Positions 44,382-53,130 of a DNA stretch of 64,000 nt are shown here, piece by piece. This DNA is from an uncultured Caulobacter sp. (GTDB lineage Bacteria; Pseudomonadota; Alphaproteobacteria; Caulobacterales; Caulobacteraceae), in assembly GCA_913776195.1 (NCBI GenBank), contig CAJYMH010000033.1, positions 1-64,000 of the forward strand, read 5' to 3'. Within the stretch, counting starts at the first letter, position 1; each line of letters opens with the position of its first letter. Under the pieces are notes generated by a model. It did not search any database and was not told the origin of the DNA. It worked only from the letters and a program-made list of their open reading frames with translations. The translations under genes and the position numbers were made by a program.

Positions 44382-45831
44382 CAGCCAGCCCCAACGCGCT
44401 CGCGGTCTCGGCCACGTCGTCGAACGGATGGGTGACGCCGGCGATGATCTGCCCCTGCTCATGCCCCTTGCCGGCCACGACGAGGACGTCGCCATCCTCC
44501 AGCAGCGCGGCGGCGGCGCGGATGGCTTCGCGGCGGTCGCCGATCTCACGCGCGCCGGCGGCCGCGGCCATGATCTCGGCGCGGATGACGGCGGGCTCTT
44601 CCGAGCGCGGGTTGTCGTCCGTGACGATGGCCACGTCGGCCAGGCGGGCCGCGATCTGGCCCATCTGGGGACGCTTAGAGCGGTCGCGATCACCACCGGC
44701 CCCGAACACGGCGATCAGCTTGCCGCGCGTATGCGGACGCAGGGCCTTCAGCACAGTCTCCAGACCGTCCGGGGTATGGGCGTAGTCCACATAGGCTTCG
44801 CCGCCCTTGGGGCCGGTCCCGACGCGTTGCAGTCGCCCCGCCGCCCCCTGCAGGCTTTCCAGCGCCTTCAGCACGGCCGCAGGCTCCTCGCCCGCCGCGA
44901 TGCACAAGCCCGCGGCCACCAGCACGTTGTCGGCCTGGAAGGCGCCCGCCAGCGTCAGGTTCACCACATGCTCGACGCCGTCATGGGCGATCACCAGGCG
45001 CTGGCCTTCCGGCAGCAGCTCGCGGCTGACCAGACGCAGGCCCCGCCCCTTCTCGCCCACCGACGACAGGGTCAGCCCCGCGCCCACCGCCGCCGCCGCA
45101 AAAGCCGGATAGGCGTCGGAATCCGCGTTCAGCACCGCCGTCGACCAGCGCGGCAACAGGGTGTCGAACAGGCGCAGCTTGGCCGCGCGATAGACGCCCA
45201 TGGTGCCGTGATAGTCCAAGTGATCCTGGGTGAAGTTGGTGAAGCCGCCCGCCGTCAGGCGCACGCCGTCCAGCCGCCGCTGATCCACACCGTGCGAGGA
45301 CGCCTCCAGCGCCATGTGCGTCACGCCTTCGGCGGCTAGCTTGGCCAGCATTTCGGACACGTCGGCGGCGTCGGGCGTTGTCAGGCCCGGCGGCGTCAGC
45401 TGCACGTCCGGCTTGCCCTTCTCCGACACAGTGACGCCCAAGGTGCCCATGCTGGCGGCCTTGTGGCCCAGCTCGGCGAAGATCTGCCGGCAGAACACGG
45501 CGACCGACGTCTTGCCGTTGGTCCCCGTTACCGCCACGCAGGTCTTGGGCTGCGCGCCCCAGAAGCTGGCGGCGGCCAGGGCGTAGGCCCGGCGCGGGTC
45601 CTGCGCATGCACCACCGGCACCGGCAGGTCGGTCACGTCCGAAGGCGCCAGGATGGCGGCGGCCCCCGCGTTCAGCGCGGCGGGTATGAAGCTGCGGCCG
45701 TCGACCTTGGAGCCCGGCAGGGCTACGAACAGCGTGCCGGCCTTCACCTTGCGGCTGTCGGCGGTGACGCCGGTGATGACGGGATCAACGGGCAGGTCCC
45801 GTTGGACCAGATCGGACAGGGGCATGGTCAT
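44374..45831 (-). CDS. murE: UDP-N-acetylmuramoyl-tripeptide synthetase MurE (meso-diaminopimelate-adding)
   Basis: Mur ligase of 485 aa. The ATP loop is GTNGKTSVAVFCRQ; ASSHGVDQRRLDGV and NFTQDHLDYHGTM are conserved MurE segments; the DNPRSEEP motif in TDDNPRSEEPAVI marks enzymes that add meso-diaminopimelate rather than lysine. The N-terminal region (TADSRKVKAGTLFVALPG) binds the UDP-MurNAc substrate. Start ATG 45831 overlaps the ftsI stop (ATGA); a second ATG at 45825 is possible. Confidence 0.96.
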   Translation of the reverse strand: MTMPLSDLVQRDLPVDPVITGVTADSRKVKAGTLFVALPGSKVDGRSFIPAALNAGAAAILAPSDVTDLPVPVVHAQDPRRAYALAAASFWGAQPKTCVAVTGTNGKTSVAVFCRQIFAELGHKAASMGTLGVTVSEKGKPDVQLTPPGLTTPDAADVSEMLAKLAAEGVTHMALEASSHGVDQRRLDGVRLTAGGFTNFTQDHLDYHGTMGVYRAAKLRLFDTLLPRWSTAVLNADSDAYPAFAAAAVGAGLTLSSVGEKGRGLRLVSRELLPEGQRLVIAHDGVEHVVNLTLAGAFQADNVLVAAGLCIAAGEEPAAVLKALESLQGAAGRLQRVGTGPKGGEAYVDYAHTPDGLETVLKALRPHTRGKLIAVFGAGGDRDRSKRPQMGQIAARLADVAIVTDDNPRSEEPAVIRAEIMAAAAGAREIGDRREAIRAAAALLEDGDVLVVAGKGHEQGQIIAGVTHPFDDVAETASALGLADG

Positions 45832-47588
45832 CGGCCGCCTCCAGAAGCGGCGAACGCGCCGTTCGACGCGACAGAATAGGAAACGTCGTACTTGCGTTGA
45901 ACGCCAAGGAACGGAGCGATCCGGTCGATCACCTTGCCCGCCGCCGGCGCGCCGACCCAGCCGCCCGTGGAGAAGCCGTAGCTTTCCTTGGTGCCGTTCG
46001 GCTCGTCCATCAGGATAAGGACGAAATAGCGGTCGGCCTCCACCGGGCCGTCGGTCGGGAAGACCGCCGCGAAGGATGACACCTGGCGCTTGTGGTTGTA
46101 GCCGCGGATTGCCGGGTCGTACTTCTCGCCCGTCCCCGTCTTGCCGCCCACCGACAGGCCGGGAGCATTGGCCTTTCCGCCGCTGCCGATCGGGTCGGAG
46201 ACGTTGGCGCGCATGATCTGCAGCATCTCCAGCGAGCTCTGCTCGGAGATCACCCGCTCGCCCTTGGGACGATAATTGACGTCCTGCTTGCGGATGGTCA
46301 GCGGCACGCGCACCCCGCCGTTTAGCAGCGACCCCATGGCCTCGGTCAGGGCCAGCGGGCTGACGTTCATGCCGTGACCGAACGAGGTGGAGGCCACCGT
46401 ATCGTCATTCCAGACCTTCGGCGTCAGCGGCCGGGCGGACTCGCGCAGCTCCACGCTGGCCGGCTTGGTCAGGCCCAGCTTGGTGAAATACTGCTCAAGC
46501 CGGCGCGGACCGATGGCCACGCCCAGCTTGGCGGTGCCGATATTGGACGAATGCTGGAACACCTCCACCAGCGTCAGGACCTTCCGCGCGGCGTGGTAGT
46601 CGTGGATCGTCCGGTAGCCCAGTTTGTACGGTTGGGTCGCATCGAACGTGGAGCTCGGCGTGGCCACCCCGGTGTCCAGGCCGATGGCGACCGTGAACGC
46701 TTTGAAGGTCGAGCCCATCTCATAGACCGAGGCCGCCGCGCGGTTCAGGCGCGCGCTGTCGTCCGAGGCGTTCGGCTTGTTCGGATCGAAGGTCGGCCAG
46801 CTGGACAGGCCGAGTATCTCGCCCGTGTGGACGTTGGTGACGATCCCCACCGCGCCCTTTGGCGTGAAGTGCATGGCGGCCTTGTTCAGTTCATCGTCCA
46901 GCGCCGCCTGGATGCGCAGGTCGATGGACAGCGGCAAGGAGCCGCCGCCGCGCGCCGCGATTTGCCGCAGTTCGGAGTCCAAGGCGCGCTCTGCGCCCGC
47001 CAGACCCGCCCCGCCCTTGTCGGAGAAACCGATCAGGTGCGCCGCCGTGCCGCCCAGCGGATAGACGCGGCGCCCCTCCTCCTCGAAGCTGACGCCCGGC
47101 AGGCCCAGCGCGTGGATGACGTTGCGCTCCTCCGGCGTCAGACCGCCATGGACGAAGATCCGGCGATTGCCTTGCAGAGCTTTGTTCAGGCGCTTGGCGT
47201 CCAGACCGACCACCGTGCGGCGCAGGGCGCGGCGGGTCTCGGCGGCGTCCCAGACGTCCGACGGATCAATATAGAGGCCGTAGTGGGTCAGGTCGGCGGC
47301 CAGCAGTTCGCCGTTGCGGTCGGTCAGGTCGGCGCGGGCGGCGCCGATCAAGGGCGCATAGTCTCCGCCCCGTCCGGCGTCAGAGAACACAGCCGAACGT
47401 CCCGCCCCAATGGCCAGCCCCAGGAACACGGTCCCGAAGATCGCCAGGATGAAGAAGATACGCAGGCGGGTGTCGTCCTGGGCGCGGCCGGCGGCCTTCG
47501 ACCGCTCGAAGGCGTGCTCCAGGCTCCAGACGCGCTCGATGATCCAGCGCCATGCGGGCAAGCGAGGCGAGATGTCCGCCAGGCTCAT
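45828..47588 (-). CDS. ftsI: Septal transpeptidase FtsI (PBP3)
   Basis: Class B penicillin-binding protein of 586 aa that cross-links septal peptidoglycan. A cytoplasmic tail of about 43 residues and one membrane helix (about 44-62) precede the pedestal domain. Active-site motifs: S293-TFK296 in YEMGSTFKAFT, SSN at 347-349 in QHSSNIG, and KTGT at 483-486 in VGGKTGTGEKY. Overlaps ftsL upstream and murE downstream by ATGA at both ends. Length is typical for Caulobacteraceae. Confidence 0.96.
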   Translation of the reverse strand: MSLADISPRLPAWRWIIERVWSLEHAFERSKAAGRAQDDTRLRIFFILAIFGTVFLGLAIGAGRSAVFSDAGRGGDYAPLIGAARADLTDRNGELLAADLTHYGLYIDPSDVWDAAETRRALRRTVVGLDAKRLNKALQGNRRIFVHGGLTPEERNVIHALGLPGVSFEEEGRRVYPLGGTAAHLIGFSDKGGAGLAGAERALDSELRQIAARGGGSLPLSIDLRIQAALDDELNKAAMHFTPKGAVGIVTNVHTGEILGLSSWPTFDPNKPNASDDSARLNRAAASVYEMGSTFKAFTVAIGLDTGVATPSSTFDATQPYKLGYRTIHDYHAARKVLTLVEVFQHSSNIGTAKLGVAIGPRRLEQYFTKLGLTKPASVELRESARPLTPKVWNDDTVASTSFGHGMNVSPLALTEAMGSLLNGGVRVPLTIRKQDVNYRPKGERVISEQSSLEMLQIMRANVSDPIGSGGKANAPGLSVGGKTGTGEKYDPAIRGYNHKRQVSSFAAVFPTDGPVEADRYFVLILMDEPNGTKESYGFSTGGWVGAPAAGKVIDRIAPFLGVQRKYDVSYSVASNGAFAASGGGR

Positions 47589-48001
47589 TGCAGGTTCTCC
47601 ATCGGCGTCTCCGGCGTGGGTTCGTCGGAGGCCGCCGCAGCATTGCTTTCCGGCGCTGCCGGCGCCGGGACGGGACGCTGCGGCGACAGACGCGCTGCGA
47701 TCTCGGCCAGTCTATCGGATTCGATCTCCTGGGCGGCCTTGATCGGCTCCAGACCCAGATAGTTTGTGGCCAGCCGCTCTAGCCGGCGCGGCTGCTCCAG
47801 ATAGGCCACCTCGGCCTTCAGCAGACGGACGCGGACACGCTCGGAAGAGATTTCACGATCCAGTCGCGCGATCTCCGCGCGCTCGCCGCCGGCCACGGTC
47901 TTGGCCAGGTACACGCCCAGCACCAGCAGGAGCAGCAGGGTCAGGGCGAAGATCTCGATGACGCGGAAGCCGCGATAGCGCCGGGCGAAGATCGAGCTCA
48001 T
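47585..48001 (-). CDS. ftsL: Cell division protein FtsL
   Basis: A 138-aa bitopic protein: short basic N-terminus ([13 protein letters not shown]), one membrane helix (about 16-35, [20 protein letters not shown]), and a leucine-zipper-like periplasmic coiled coil ([37 protein letters not shown]), followed by an Ala/Pro-rich tail. The sequence is weakly conserved in general, so the assignment rests on topology plus location between rsmH and ftsI, with ATGA overlaps on both sides. In the divisome it would bind FtsQ/FtsB and activate FtsWI. Confidence 0.9.
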   Translation of the reverse strand: MSSIFARRYRGFRVIEIFALTLLLLLVLGVYLAKTVAGGERAEIARLDREISSERVRVRLLKAEVAYLEQPRRLERLATNYLGLEPIKAAQEIESDRLAEIAARLSPQRPVPAPAAPESNAAAASDEPTPETPMENLQ

Positions 48002-48942
48002 GCGCGCCCCTCCTCCGCCCAGGCCGGCGCCGCGGTCCGCAGGCCGGCGCGCAGCTTGGCCGAACGCGCGCGCGGATTGACCGCCAGCTCCGCCTCGCCA
48101 GGGGCGGCGGCTTTGCCGATCAGCTCGAACGTCGGGGCCGGCCCGCGCTCAGTCGGCGGCGCATGGCGCGAACCGCCGGGCGTCTTGCCGGCGCGTTCGA
48201 TGAAGAAGCTTTTGACGATCCGGTCTTCCAGCGAATGGAAGGTCACCACCGCCAGCCGACCGCCCGGCTTAAGGATGCGCTCGGCGGCGTCCAGCGCCCG
48301 CTCCAGCTCGGTCAGCTCTTCGTTCACCGCGATGCGCAGGGCCTGGAAGGTCTTGGTCGCCGGATGGACCTTGGCGCCGCGGCGCCCGCCCAGGGCGCGC
48401 TCCACCACCTCGGCTAGGTCCAGGGTTCGGCTGAACGGCTGCTCTGCCCGACGACGGATAATGAACGACGCCACCCGGCGACTCTCGCGCTCCTCGCCGT
48501 AGACATAGAGGATGCGGGCCAGCTCCTCTTTCTCCAACTCATTGACCAGGTCGGCGGCGGTCGGACCGTCGGCGGCCATACGCATGTCCAACGGACCGTC
48601 ACGCATGAACGAAAAGCCGCGCTCGGCCTCGTCCAGCTGCATGGACGACACGCCGATGTCGAGCACCACGCCGTCCACCGACGCCGGACCGAAATGCTCG
48701 CCCATCTGCGAGAAGCGATCCTGGATCAGGCGGAAACGATTGTTCTCCGCCGCCAGGGGCTCGGCGAAGCGTAGAACCGTCGGGTCACGGTCGAAGCCCA
48801 CCACATGAGCCCCAGAGGCGAGAATGGCGCGGGAGTAGCCGCCCGCGCCGAAGGTTCCGTCGATAATCGTCTCGCCCGGCTTGGCGCTCAGGGCGCCGAG
48901 CACCTCGTCGAGCAGGACGGAGATATGGGGCGCTTCGCTCAT
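47998..48942 (-). CDS. rsmH: 16S rRNA (cytosine-1402-N4)-methyltransferase RsmH (MraW)
   Basis: SAM-dependent methyltransferase of 314 aa. Signatures: [30 protein letters not shown] (SAM loop), [23 protein letters not shown], the [15 protein letters not shown] segment, and [15 protein letters not shown]. Start ATG 48942 overlaps the mraZ stop by ATGA; the upstream open frame is mraZ in another frame. It is the second gene of the dcw cluster, as usual. Confidence 0.96.
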   Translation of the reverse strand: MSEAPHISVLLDEVLGALSAKPGETIIDGTFGAGGYSRAILASGAHVVGFDRDPTVLRFAEPLAAENNRFRLIQDRFSQMGEHFGPASVDGVVLDIGVSSMQLDEAERGFSFMRDGPLDMRMAADGPTAADLVNELEKEELARILYVYGEERESRRVASFIIRRRAEQPFSRTLDLAEVVERALGGRRGAKVHPATKTFQALRIAVNEELTELERALDAAERILKPGGRLAVVTFHSLEDRIVKSFFIERAGKTPGGSRHAPPTERGPAPTFELIGKAAAPGEAELAVNPRARSAKLRAGLRTAAPAWAEEGRA

Positions 48943-49406
48943 GCCGCGCCCCCCAGGCGCGCCGTGCGCTGCTGGGCGCGCAGGGCGGCCAGCCCATCGC
49001 GGGCGGCGAGGCGCTGCTCGGCGCGATGAGCGACAAAAGCGTCGCGCGACCAGATCTGGAAACGGTCGCCCAGCCCAACCACCGAAACCCAGTCGGTCAG
49101 GCCAAACATTTCGCACAGACTGTCCGGCAGGGTGATGCGGCCGGCGCTGTCGAAGGACAGGCGGGCCATGCCGCCCAGCACGCTGGTCTCCAGGGCGGTT
49201 CGGACCGGATCGCCGAACGGCATCTCCTCGATCACCCCGTTGTAGCGGTCGAACAGCGCCTTGCCGCCCGCCTCTAGGCAGTCGGCCTCGATCGAAGGGA
49301 AGCAGAAGACGCCGTCGAAGGGCCCCGACATGGCCGCGCGGAACTCCTGCGGCACCACGATGCGCCGCTTAGCGTCCAGCTGCTTGTCGAACGTCGAGAG
49401 AAACAC
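48939..49406 (-). CDS. mraZ: Transcriptional regulator MraZ
   Basis: A 155-aa protein with two AbrB-like half-domains that form the ring-shaped MraZ DNA-binding protein. The first half has [20 protein letters not shown] and the second [23 protein letters not shown] chose GTG 49406 (next residues [14 protein letters not shown]), which agrees with homologues starting MFLSTF; the frame runs ten codons further to 49436. MraZ binds TGGG-type repeats in its own promoter in other bacteria; candidate arrays occur at 49412-49435 and 49472-49496. It is the first gene of the dcw cluster. Confidence 0.95.
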   Translation of the reverse strand: MFLSTFDKQLDAKRRIVVPQEFRAAMSGPFDGVFCFPSIEADCLEAGGKALFDRYNGVIEEMPFGDPVRTALETSVLGGMARLSFDSAGRITLPDSLCEMFGLTDWVSVVGLGDRFQIWSRDAFVAHRAEQRLAARDGLAALRAQQRTARLGGAA

Positions 49407-49411
49407 CCTCG

Positions 49412-49435
49412 TCCAGCCCTGCCCAATCGCGCCCA
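49412..49435 (-). promoter_or_regulatory. MraZ-type repeat array, same strand as mraZ
   Basis: On the minus strand TGGG begins at 49435 and again at 49425, and TGGA at 49415, each exactly 10 bp apart (TGGGC-N5-TGGGC-N5-TGGAC). This is the spacing of the three-copy repeat bound by MraZ in E. coli. The array ends 6 bp before the GTG start and would overlap the -10 of a promoter whose -35 could be TTGACG at 49452-49447 (the -10, CGATTG, is weak). The third copy is imperfect. Confidence 0.6.
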
Positions 49436-49471
49436 CACGGACCCGCCGTCAACCTTAACGACCGGTCCATT

Positions 49472-49496
49472 TGGGTTAACATGGGATAGATTGGGA
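49472..49496 (+). promoter_or_regulatory. Second MraZ-type repeat array, opposite strand
   Basis: On the plus strand three perfect copies of TGGG start at 49472, 49482 and 49492, exactly 10 bp apart (TGGGT-N5-TGGGA-N5-TGGGA). They lie about 65-90 bp upstream of mraZ and point away from it. The remaining intergenic DNA to rnpB (49407-49673) is AT-richer than its surroundings, holds GANTC sites at 49516-49520 and 49609-49613, and shows no convincing gene; a small frame ending at 49555 was rejected. Confidence 0.6.
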
Positions 49497-49673
49497 TACA
49501 ATGACACTGAATGCCGAATCTCTACGAAAACAACGTCAGTTCAGGCGATTATGGTTAACGCAAGTAAAGCATCCACAGAACATACACAGAACAGGCAAGT
49601 AGAATGGTGAATCCGGCGCCGACGTTATGTGAGCCGGAGTCATCCTGTCCCAATCGGGACCGCTGAATGGAAA

Positions 49674-50064
49674 GCAGGATCAGACGGCCTATAAGCCGGG
49701 TTCTGTGCCGCCCCTTGCGGGACGCGACGATCATTCCTCTGGACCGCCCATCGCTGGACGGTTCTCGCGACCTACCCGAACGTCTCGGACCGGCGACGGT
49801 CCTACCCCAGCAAAGGGGCTCGACGTTCCTATTTGGTCTTGCTCCAGGCGGGGCTTGCCGTGCCGTCCGCATTACTGCGTCCGCGGTGGGCTCTTACCCC
49901 ACCCTTTCACCCTTACCGACGGCCGAGGCCGCAGGCGGTTTGCTTTCTGTGGCGCTATCCCTAGGCTCGCGCCCGGCGGGCGTTACCCGCCGCCTTGTCA
50001 CCGTGGAGCCCGGACTTTCCTCGACGCCCGAAGGCGCCGCGACCGCCCGGCCGTCTGATCCTGC
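49674..50064 (-). ncRNA. rnpB: RNase P RNA component, bacterial type A
   Basis: Catalytic RNA of RNase P, which matures tRNA 5' ends. On the minus strand the universal 5' core GAGGAAAGTCCGGGCTCCAC (near 50003-50022) and the 3' core ACAGAACCCGGCTTATAGGC (near 49687-49706) are present, along with the AGGGTGAAAGGGTG and GGTAAGAGCCCACCG segments of the specificity domain. The ends are set by a perfect 16-bp P1 helix: bases 50049-50064 pair with 49674-49689, giving 391 nt. The 3' end is followed by only three T residues. A TTGACC at 50097-50092, overlapping the stop codon of the amidase gene, with CACAGA at 50074-50069 could be its promoter. Confidence 0.95.
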
Positions 50065-50093
50065 GGCCTCTGTGAGGGCTCAGGCCCCCGCGG

Positions 50094-50816
50094 TCAAGAC
50101 GCGCGCAGCAGATGCACCAGCCGCGCGCGGGTCTCGCCGTCGGCGATGCCGTCGAAACGGCTCTGCAGCCAGTGGCGCTGGAAGGTGCTGACGATCAGCT
50201 TCGTATGGGCGTCGTACTTGCCCGAAGGCGCGCAGTCATAGCCCAGGCGCGTCAGACCGGCCTGCAAGGCGAACACCCCCGCCCCCTCGTCGCCCTCGGC
50301 CAGCGGCGCGCCAGGCGAGGCCGGCGGCTCGACCCATAGGCCGTGGCCAGCTTCCGCCAGGGTCTTCCACGGGAACAGCTCGCCCGGATCGACCTTGCGG
50401 TCCGGCGCGACGTCCGAATGGCCGATGATCCGGTCATTGGACACGTCCCAGCGGGTGCGGATGTCGGTGGTCAGGGCGATCACCGCCGCGATCTGCGCCT
50501 CGGGGAACGGGCGATAGCCGAACTCGTGCCCCGGATTGACGATCTCGATGCCGATGGAGACGTGGTTCAGCCCCGTCTCGCCTTTCCAGAACGACCTGCC
50601 TGCGTGCCAGGCGCGGCGCTCCTCCGGCACCAAACGAAAGATGCGGCCGTCCTCCTCGACCATGTAGTGCGAGGACACCTTCTTCTCCGGCGTGCGCAGT
50701 TGGGTCAGCGCCGCCTCGCCCGTCTTCATGCCGGTGTAGTGCATGACGATCATGTTCGGCGGAGCCTGCCGCGCGTCGAAATTGGGCGAGGGGGCCTCGA
50801 TGAATTCCAGCGACAT
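50094..50816 (-). CDS. N-acetylmuramoyl-L-alanine amidase (AmpD/AmiD type) with peptidoglycan-binding domain
   Basis: A 240-aa amidase_2 family protein that cleaves the muramyl-L-Ala bond in murein or its turnover fragments. Zinc ligands are in VMHYTGM (H) and IIGHSDVAPDRKVDPGELF (H and D), with SHYMVEEDGRIFRLVPE and IGIEIVNPGHEF as conserved core. A C-terminal peptidoglycan-binding_1-type domain (about 175-235, VFALQAGLTRLGYDCAPSG) resembles E. coli AmiD. No clear signal peptide, so it may be cytoplasmic and act in murein recycling, or be exported by an unseen start. It overlaps the EamA gene by TGATG. Confidence 0.88.
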   Translation of the reverse strand: MSLEFIEAPSPNFDARQAPPNMIVMHYTGMKTGEAALTQLRTPEKKVSSHYMVEEDGRIFRLVPEERRAWHAGRSFWKGETGLNHVSIGIEIVNPGHEFGYRPFPEAQIAAVIALTTDIRTRWDVSNDRIIGHSDVAPDRKVDPGELFPWKTLAEAGHGLWVEPPASPGAPLAEGDEGAGVFALQAGLTRLGYDCAPSGKYDAHTKLIVSTFQRHWLQSRFDGIADGETRARLVHLLRAS

Positions 50817-51706
50817 CAGACTCGGTTCCGGACAAGCAGCAGCAGCGGCATGACGTGGTTGCGCCTCAGGGCCACGATCAGCACGCCGATCAGGGCCAGG
50901 GCCGCCCCGATCCCCATGCGCAGGTCGAAGTGGTCATGGGTGATGAGCACGCCAAGCCCGATGGTGGCAAGCGGCGTCATCAGGGTCAGCGGCGATATTA
51001 GGTTCGCCTCGTACCGCCCGATCAGGAAGTAGTAGACCGTGTGGGCCACCACCGAGACGACCAGGGCGCTGAACACCACCGCCGCCCAGAACGGCCAGCC
51101 GACGGCCGTTGCGGCCTCCCACTGGCCGGTCTCGAACGCCATGGTCGCCGCCGCCAGGGGGATGAAAGACGACGCCCCCACCCAGGCCTGGAAGCGCAGG
51201 GGCTTCACCCCCTCCATCTGCTTCATCATCACCGCGCCGAACGATCCCGCCAGAGCCGACGCGGCAACGAACATCAGGCCGGGCGACAGCTCCAGCCCAT
51301 GCGGGCTCCACATGACCGTGACCGCACCCAGGAAGGTCAGGGTGATCCCCAGCCCCCGCCGCCAGCGAATCCGCTCCCCCAGCATCACCACCGACAGCAG
51401 GGTCGTCAGCGGCACCCCCACCTGCACCACGATGGCGGCGGCGGACGGCGAGGCGGTCTTGAAACCCAGGAACAGCAAGGCGAACCCGCCCGCCCCCATC
51501 AGCAGGCCGATGGTCACGATCCGCCATACGGGCTTCGGCGCGGGCAGAAGCCACGGCAGGGTCGCCAGCGCCACGATGGCGAACCGCACCGCCGCGTAGA
51601 ACATCGGCGGCACGCCCCAGTGCGCGACCACGATCTTGCTGATGATGTTGTTGGTCGCCCAGATCAGGCAGACCGCCAGCAGCAGACCGAAATCGCGCAG
51701 GTTCAT
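50816..51706 (-). CDS. EamA/DMT family transporter
   Basis: Inner-membrane transporter of 296 aa with ten predicted helices in two EamA repeats (first: LLLAVCLIWATNNIISKIVV; second: LMFVAASALAGSFGAVMMKQ). The substrate of such proteins (metabolite or amino-acid exporters) cannot be told from sequence. ATG 51706 has a GGAGGGG ribosome site; it begins one base after the stop of the DUF3052 gene and overlaps the amidase gene, so the three are one transcription unit. Confidence 0.9.
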   Translation of the reverse strand: MNLRDFGLLLAVCLIWATNNIISKIVVAHWGVPPMFYAAVRFAIVALATLPWLLPAPKPVWRIVTIGLLMGAGGFALLFLGFKTASPSAAAIVVQVGVPLTTLLSVVMLGERIRWRRGLGITLTFLGAVTVMWSPHGLELSPGLMFVAASALAGSFGAVMMKQMEGVKPLRFQAWVGASSFIPLAAATMAFETGQWEAATAVGWPFWAAVVFSALVVSVVAHTVYYFLIGRYEANLISPLTLMTPLATIGLGVLITHDHFDLRMGIGAALALIGVLIVALRRNHVMPLLLLVRNRV

Positions 51707-51707
51707 C

Positions 51708-52295
51708 TCAACCCCTCCGCCGCGTGAACCGCAGAGCCGTGTGGGCGTCAGAGAAGCCGCAGACCTTGTTGTCCACCAGGCCGTGGGCCCGTGCGGCGGC
51801 CATGACCTCCACATCCTTGACCGTCGCCGCCTTGCCCTTGCGCGACACGATCCACAGAGCCCCGCCCTCGGCCAGAGCCGGGATCAGCCCGCCGATGGCC
51901 GTCAGTTCGTCGGCGTCGTCCGCGCCGTAGAACAGGATCTCCAGATCCGCCAGCTCGCTGGTCGGCGCCGCGCGCGTGGATAGCTCGTCGATGAACTCGT
52001 GGTCCGCCAGATTATGAACCCCGACCCGCTGTCCCGGCTTCACCCCAAGCTTGTCCAGCCGCGACGGCGGGTTGTTGATCGCTTCGGCCCACTTCGCGGC
52101 CTGCGCTTCACCCAGCTCGAAACGCGCCTCGCCGACGACCAGATCACCGCCCTCGGCGCGGACGCTCTTCAGAGCATCCCCCTCGAAGACCCGGCGCGCC
52201 GCTCCCCGGAAGATAAGCTTCGGCTGCTCCCATTGAAGTTTGCCGTCGTCATCCCCGTCCGGGAACCGCGCATTGACGAGCGCTTCCTTCCCCAT
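51708..52295 (-). CDS. DUF3052-like protein
   Basis: A 195-aa soluble protein. The C-terminal two thirds (SRLDKLGVKPGQRVGVHNLADHEFIDEL through ILFYGADDADELTAIGGLIPALAEGGALWIVSRKGK) match the pattern of DUF3052 proteins, a family of unknown function with a Rossmann-like appearance. The N-terminal 80 residues (FPDGDDDGKLQWEQPKLIFRGAARRVFEGDAL) look like a separate small beta domain, an uncommon addition I cannot name. It starts 1 bp after the crotonase stop in the reverse direction and leads into the EamA gene. Confidence 0.7.
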   Translation of the reverse strand: MGKEALVNARFPDGDDDGKLQWEQPKLIFRGAARRVFEGDALKSVRAEGGDLVVGEARFELGEAQAAKWAEAINNPPSRLDKLGVKPGQRVGVHNLADHEFIDELSTRAAPTSELADLEILFYGADDADELTAIGGLIPALAEGGALWIVSRKGKAATVKDVEVMAAARAHGLVDNKVCGFSDAHTALRFTRRRG

Positions 52296-52296
52296 C

Positions 52297-53097
52297 TCAC
52301 GCGCCCTTGAAGTTCGGCGCGCGCTTCTCCAGCAGCGCGTCGACGCCTTCCATGTGGTCCTCGGTCAGGTGCGACAGGGCCTGGGCCGCAGCGCTCATCT
52401 CCATGATCGTGTCATACGACGCCGTCTGTCCCTGCTTCAGCAGGCTCTTGGCCAGGCGCAGGGCGTGCGGCGGCTGCTGGGCGATCTTCTCCGCCAGGGC
52501 CATGGCCTCGCCCATCAAAGTCTCGTGCGGCACGACCTTGCTGACCAGGCCCCATTCTCCCGCCGTCTTGGCGTCGATGATGTCGCCCGTGAACAGCAAC
52601 TCGGCCGCCCGGCTCATTCCCACCGTGCGCGGCAGCAGCCAGGCCCCGCCATCGCCGGGTATGATGCCCAGCTTCAAGAACGTCACCCCGAACCGCGCCT
52701 GGTCCGAGGCGATGCGGATGTCGGCCATGCAGGCCACGTCGCAGCCCAGGCCCACGGCCGCCCCGTTCACCGCCGCGATGGCCGGAACCTCCAGCCCGTA
52801 GATCGAGCGGACGATGCGATGGATGTTGGTGCGGTAGTTGTCCCGCAGCGTCATGCCCCCGCCCGAGAACGCCCCTTCCTTGGCCTTCATGGCCTTCACA
52901 TCGCCGCCAGCCGAAAACGCGCGCCCCGCCCCGGTCAGCACCACGCAGCGCACCTGGGGATCTCGGTTCACCGCCTCGCAGGCCGCCGCCACCTGATCGC
53001 CGTCCCCCGGCGCGCCCAGGGCGTTCAGGCTGTCCGGGCGGTTGAAGGTGAGGACCGCCACATGGCCGCGTTTTTCCGTGGTGATCAGCTGGTCCAT
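52297..53097 (-). CDS. Enoyl-CoA hydratase/isomerase family protein (second PaaG-like copy)
   Basis: Crotonase-fold protein of 266 aa. Oxyanion-hole segments AFSAGGDV and GAAVGLGCDVACM are visible. The first classical glutamate is aspartate here (GCDVAC) and the second is missing, while LGIIPGDGGAWLLPR provides the isomerase-type aspartate. The C-terminal KRAPNFKGA matches the end of the crotonase at 1580-2380, suggesting the two are paralogues. ATG 53097 follows GGAGG at nine bases. A perfect inverted repeat (TATGCA-TTC-TGCATA, 53116-53130) lies 19 bp upstream. Confidence 0.9.
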   Translation of the reverse strand: MDQLITTEKRGHVAVLTFNRPDSLNALGAPGDGDQVAAACEAVNRDPQVRCVVLTGAGRAFSAGGDVKAMKAKEGAFSGGGMTLRDNYRTNIHRIVRSIYGLEVPAIAAVNGAAVGLGCDVACMADIRIASDQARFGVTFLKLGIIPGDGGAWLLPRTVGMSRAAELLFTGDIIDAKTAGEWGLVSKVVPHETLMGEAMALAEKIAQQPPHALRLAKSLLKQGQTASYDTIMEMSAAAQALSHLTEDHMEGVDALLEKRAPNFKGA

Positions 53098-53115
53098 GGT
53101 CACGTTTCCTCCCGT

Positions 53116-53130
53116 TATGCATTCTGCATA
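53116..53130. promoter_or_regulatory. Inverted repeat TATGCA-TTC-TGCATA in the divergent promoter region
   Basis: A perfect 6-bp inverted repeat with a 3-bp spacer lies in the 93-bp gap between the divergent crotonase and DUF3298 lipoprotein genes. It is AT-rich within GC-rich DNA and could be an operator for a dimeric regulator or part of a -10 region. The regulator is unknown. Confidence 0.4.

Noticed and set aside
49647-49660. GTCCC-AATC-GGGAC hairpin downstream of rnpB as a terminator
   Set aside because: The stem is only 5 bp and on the minus strand is followed by AGGATG rather than a T run, so it is not a convincing intrinsic terminator.
49555-49872. 105-aa minus-strand frame ending in a hydrophobic segment (TILLACSVYVLWMLYLR)
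   Set aside because: Most of it overlaps rnpB; the hydrophobic end lacks GC-rich third positions and an in-frame start with a ribosome site within the free interval.
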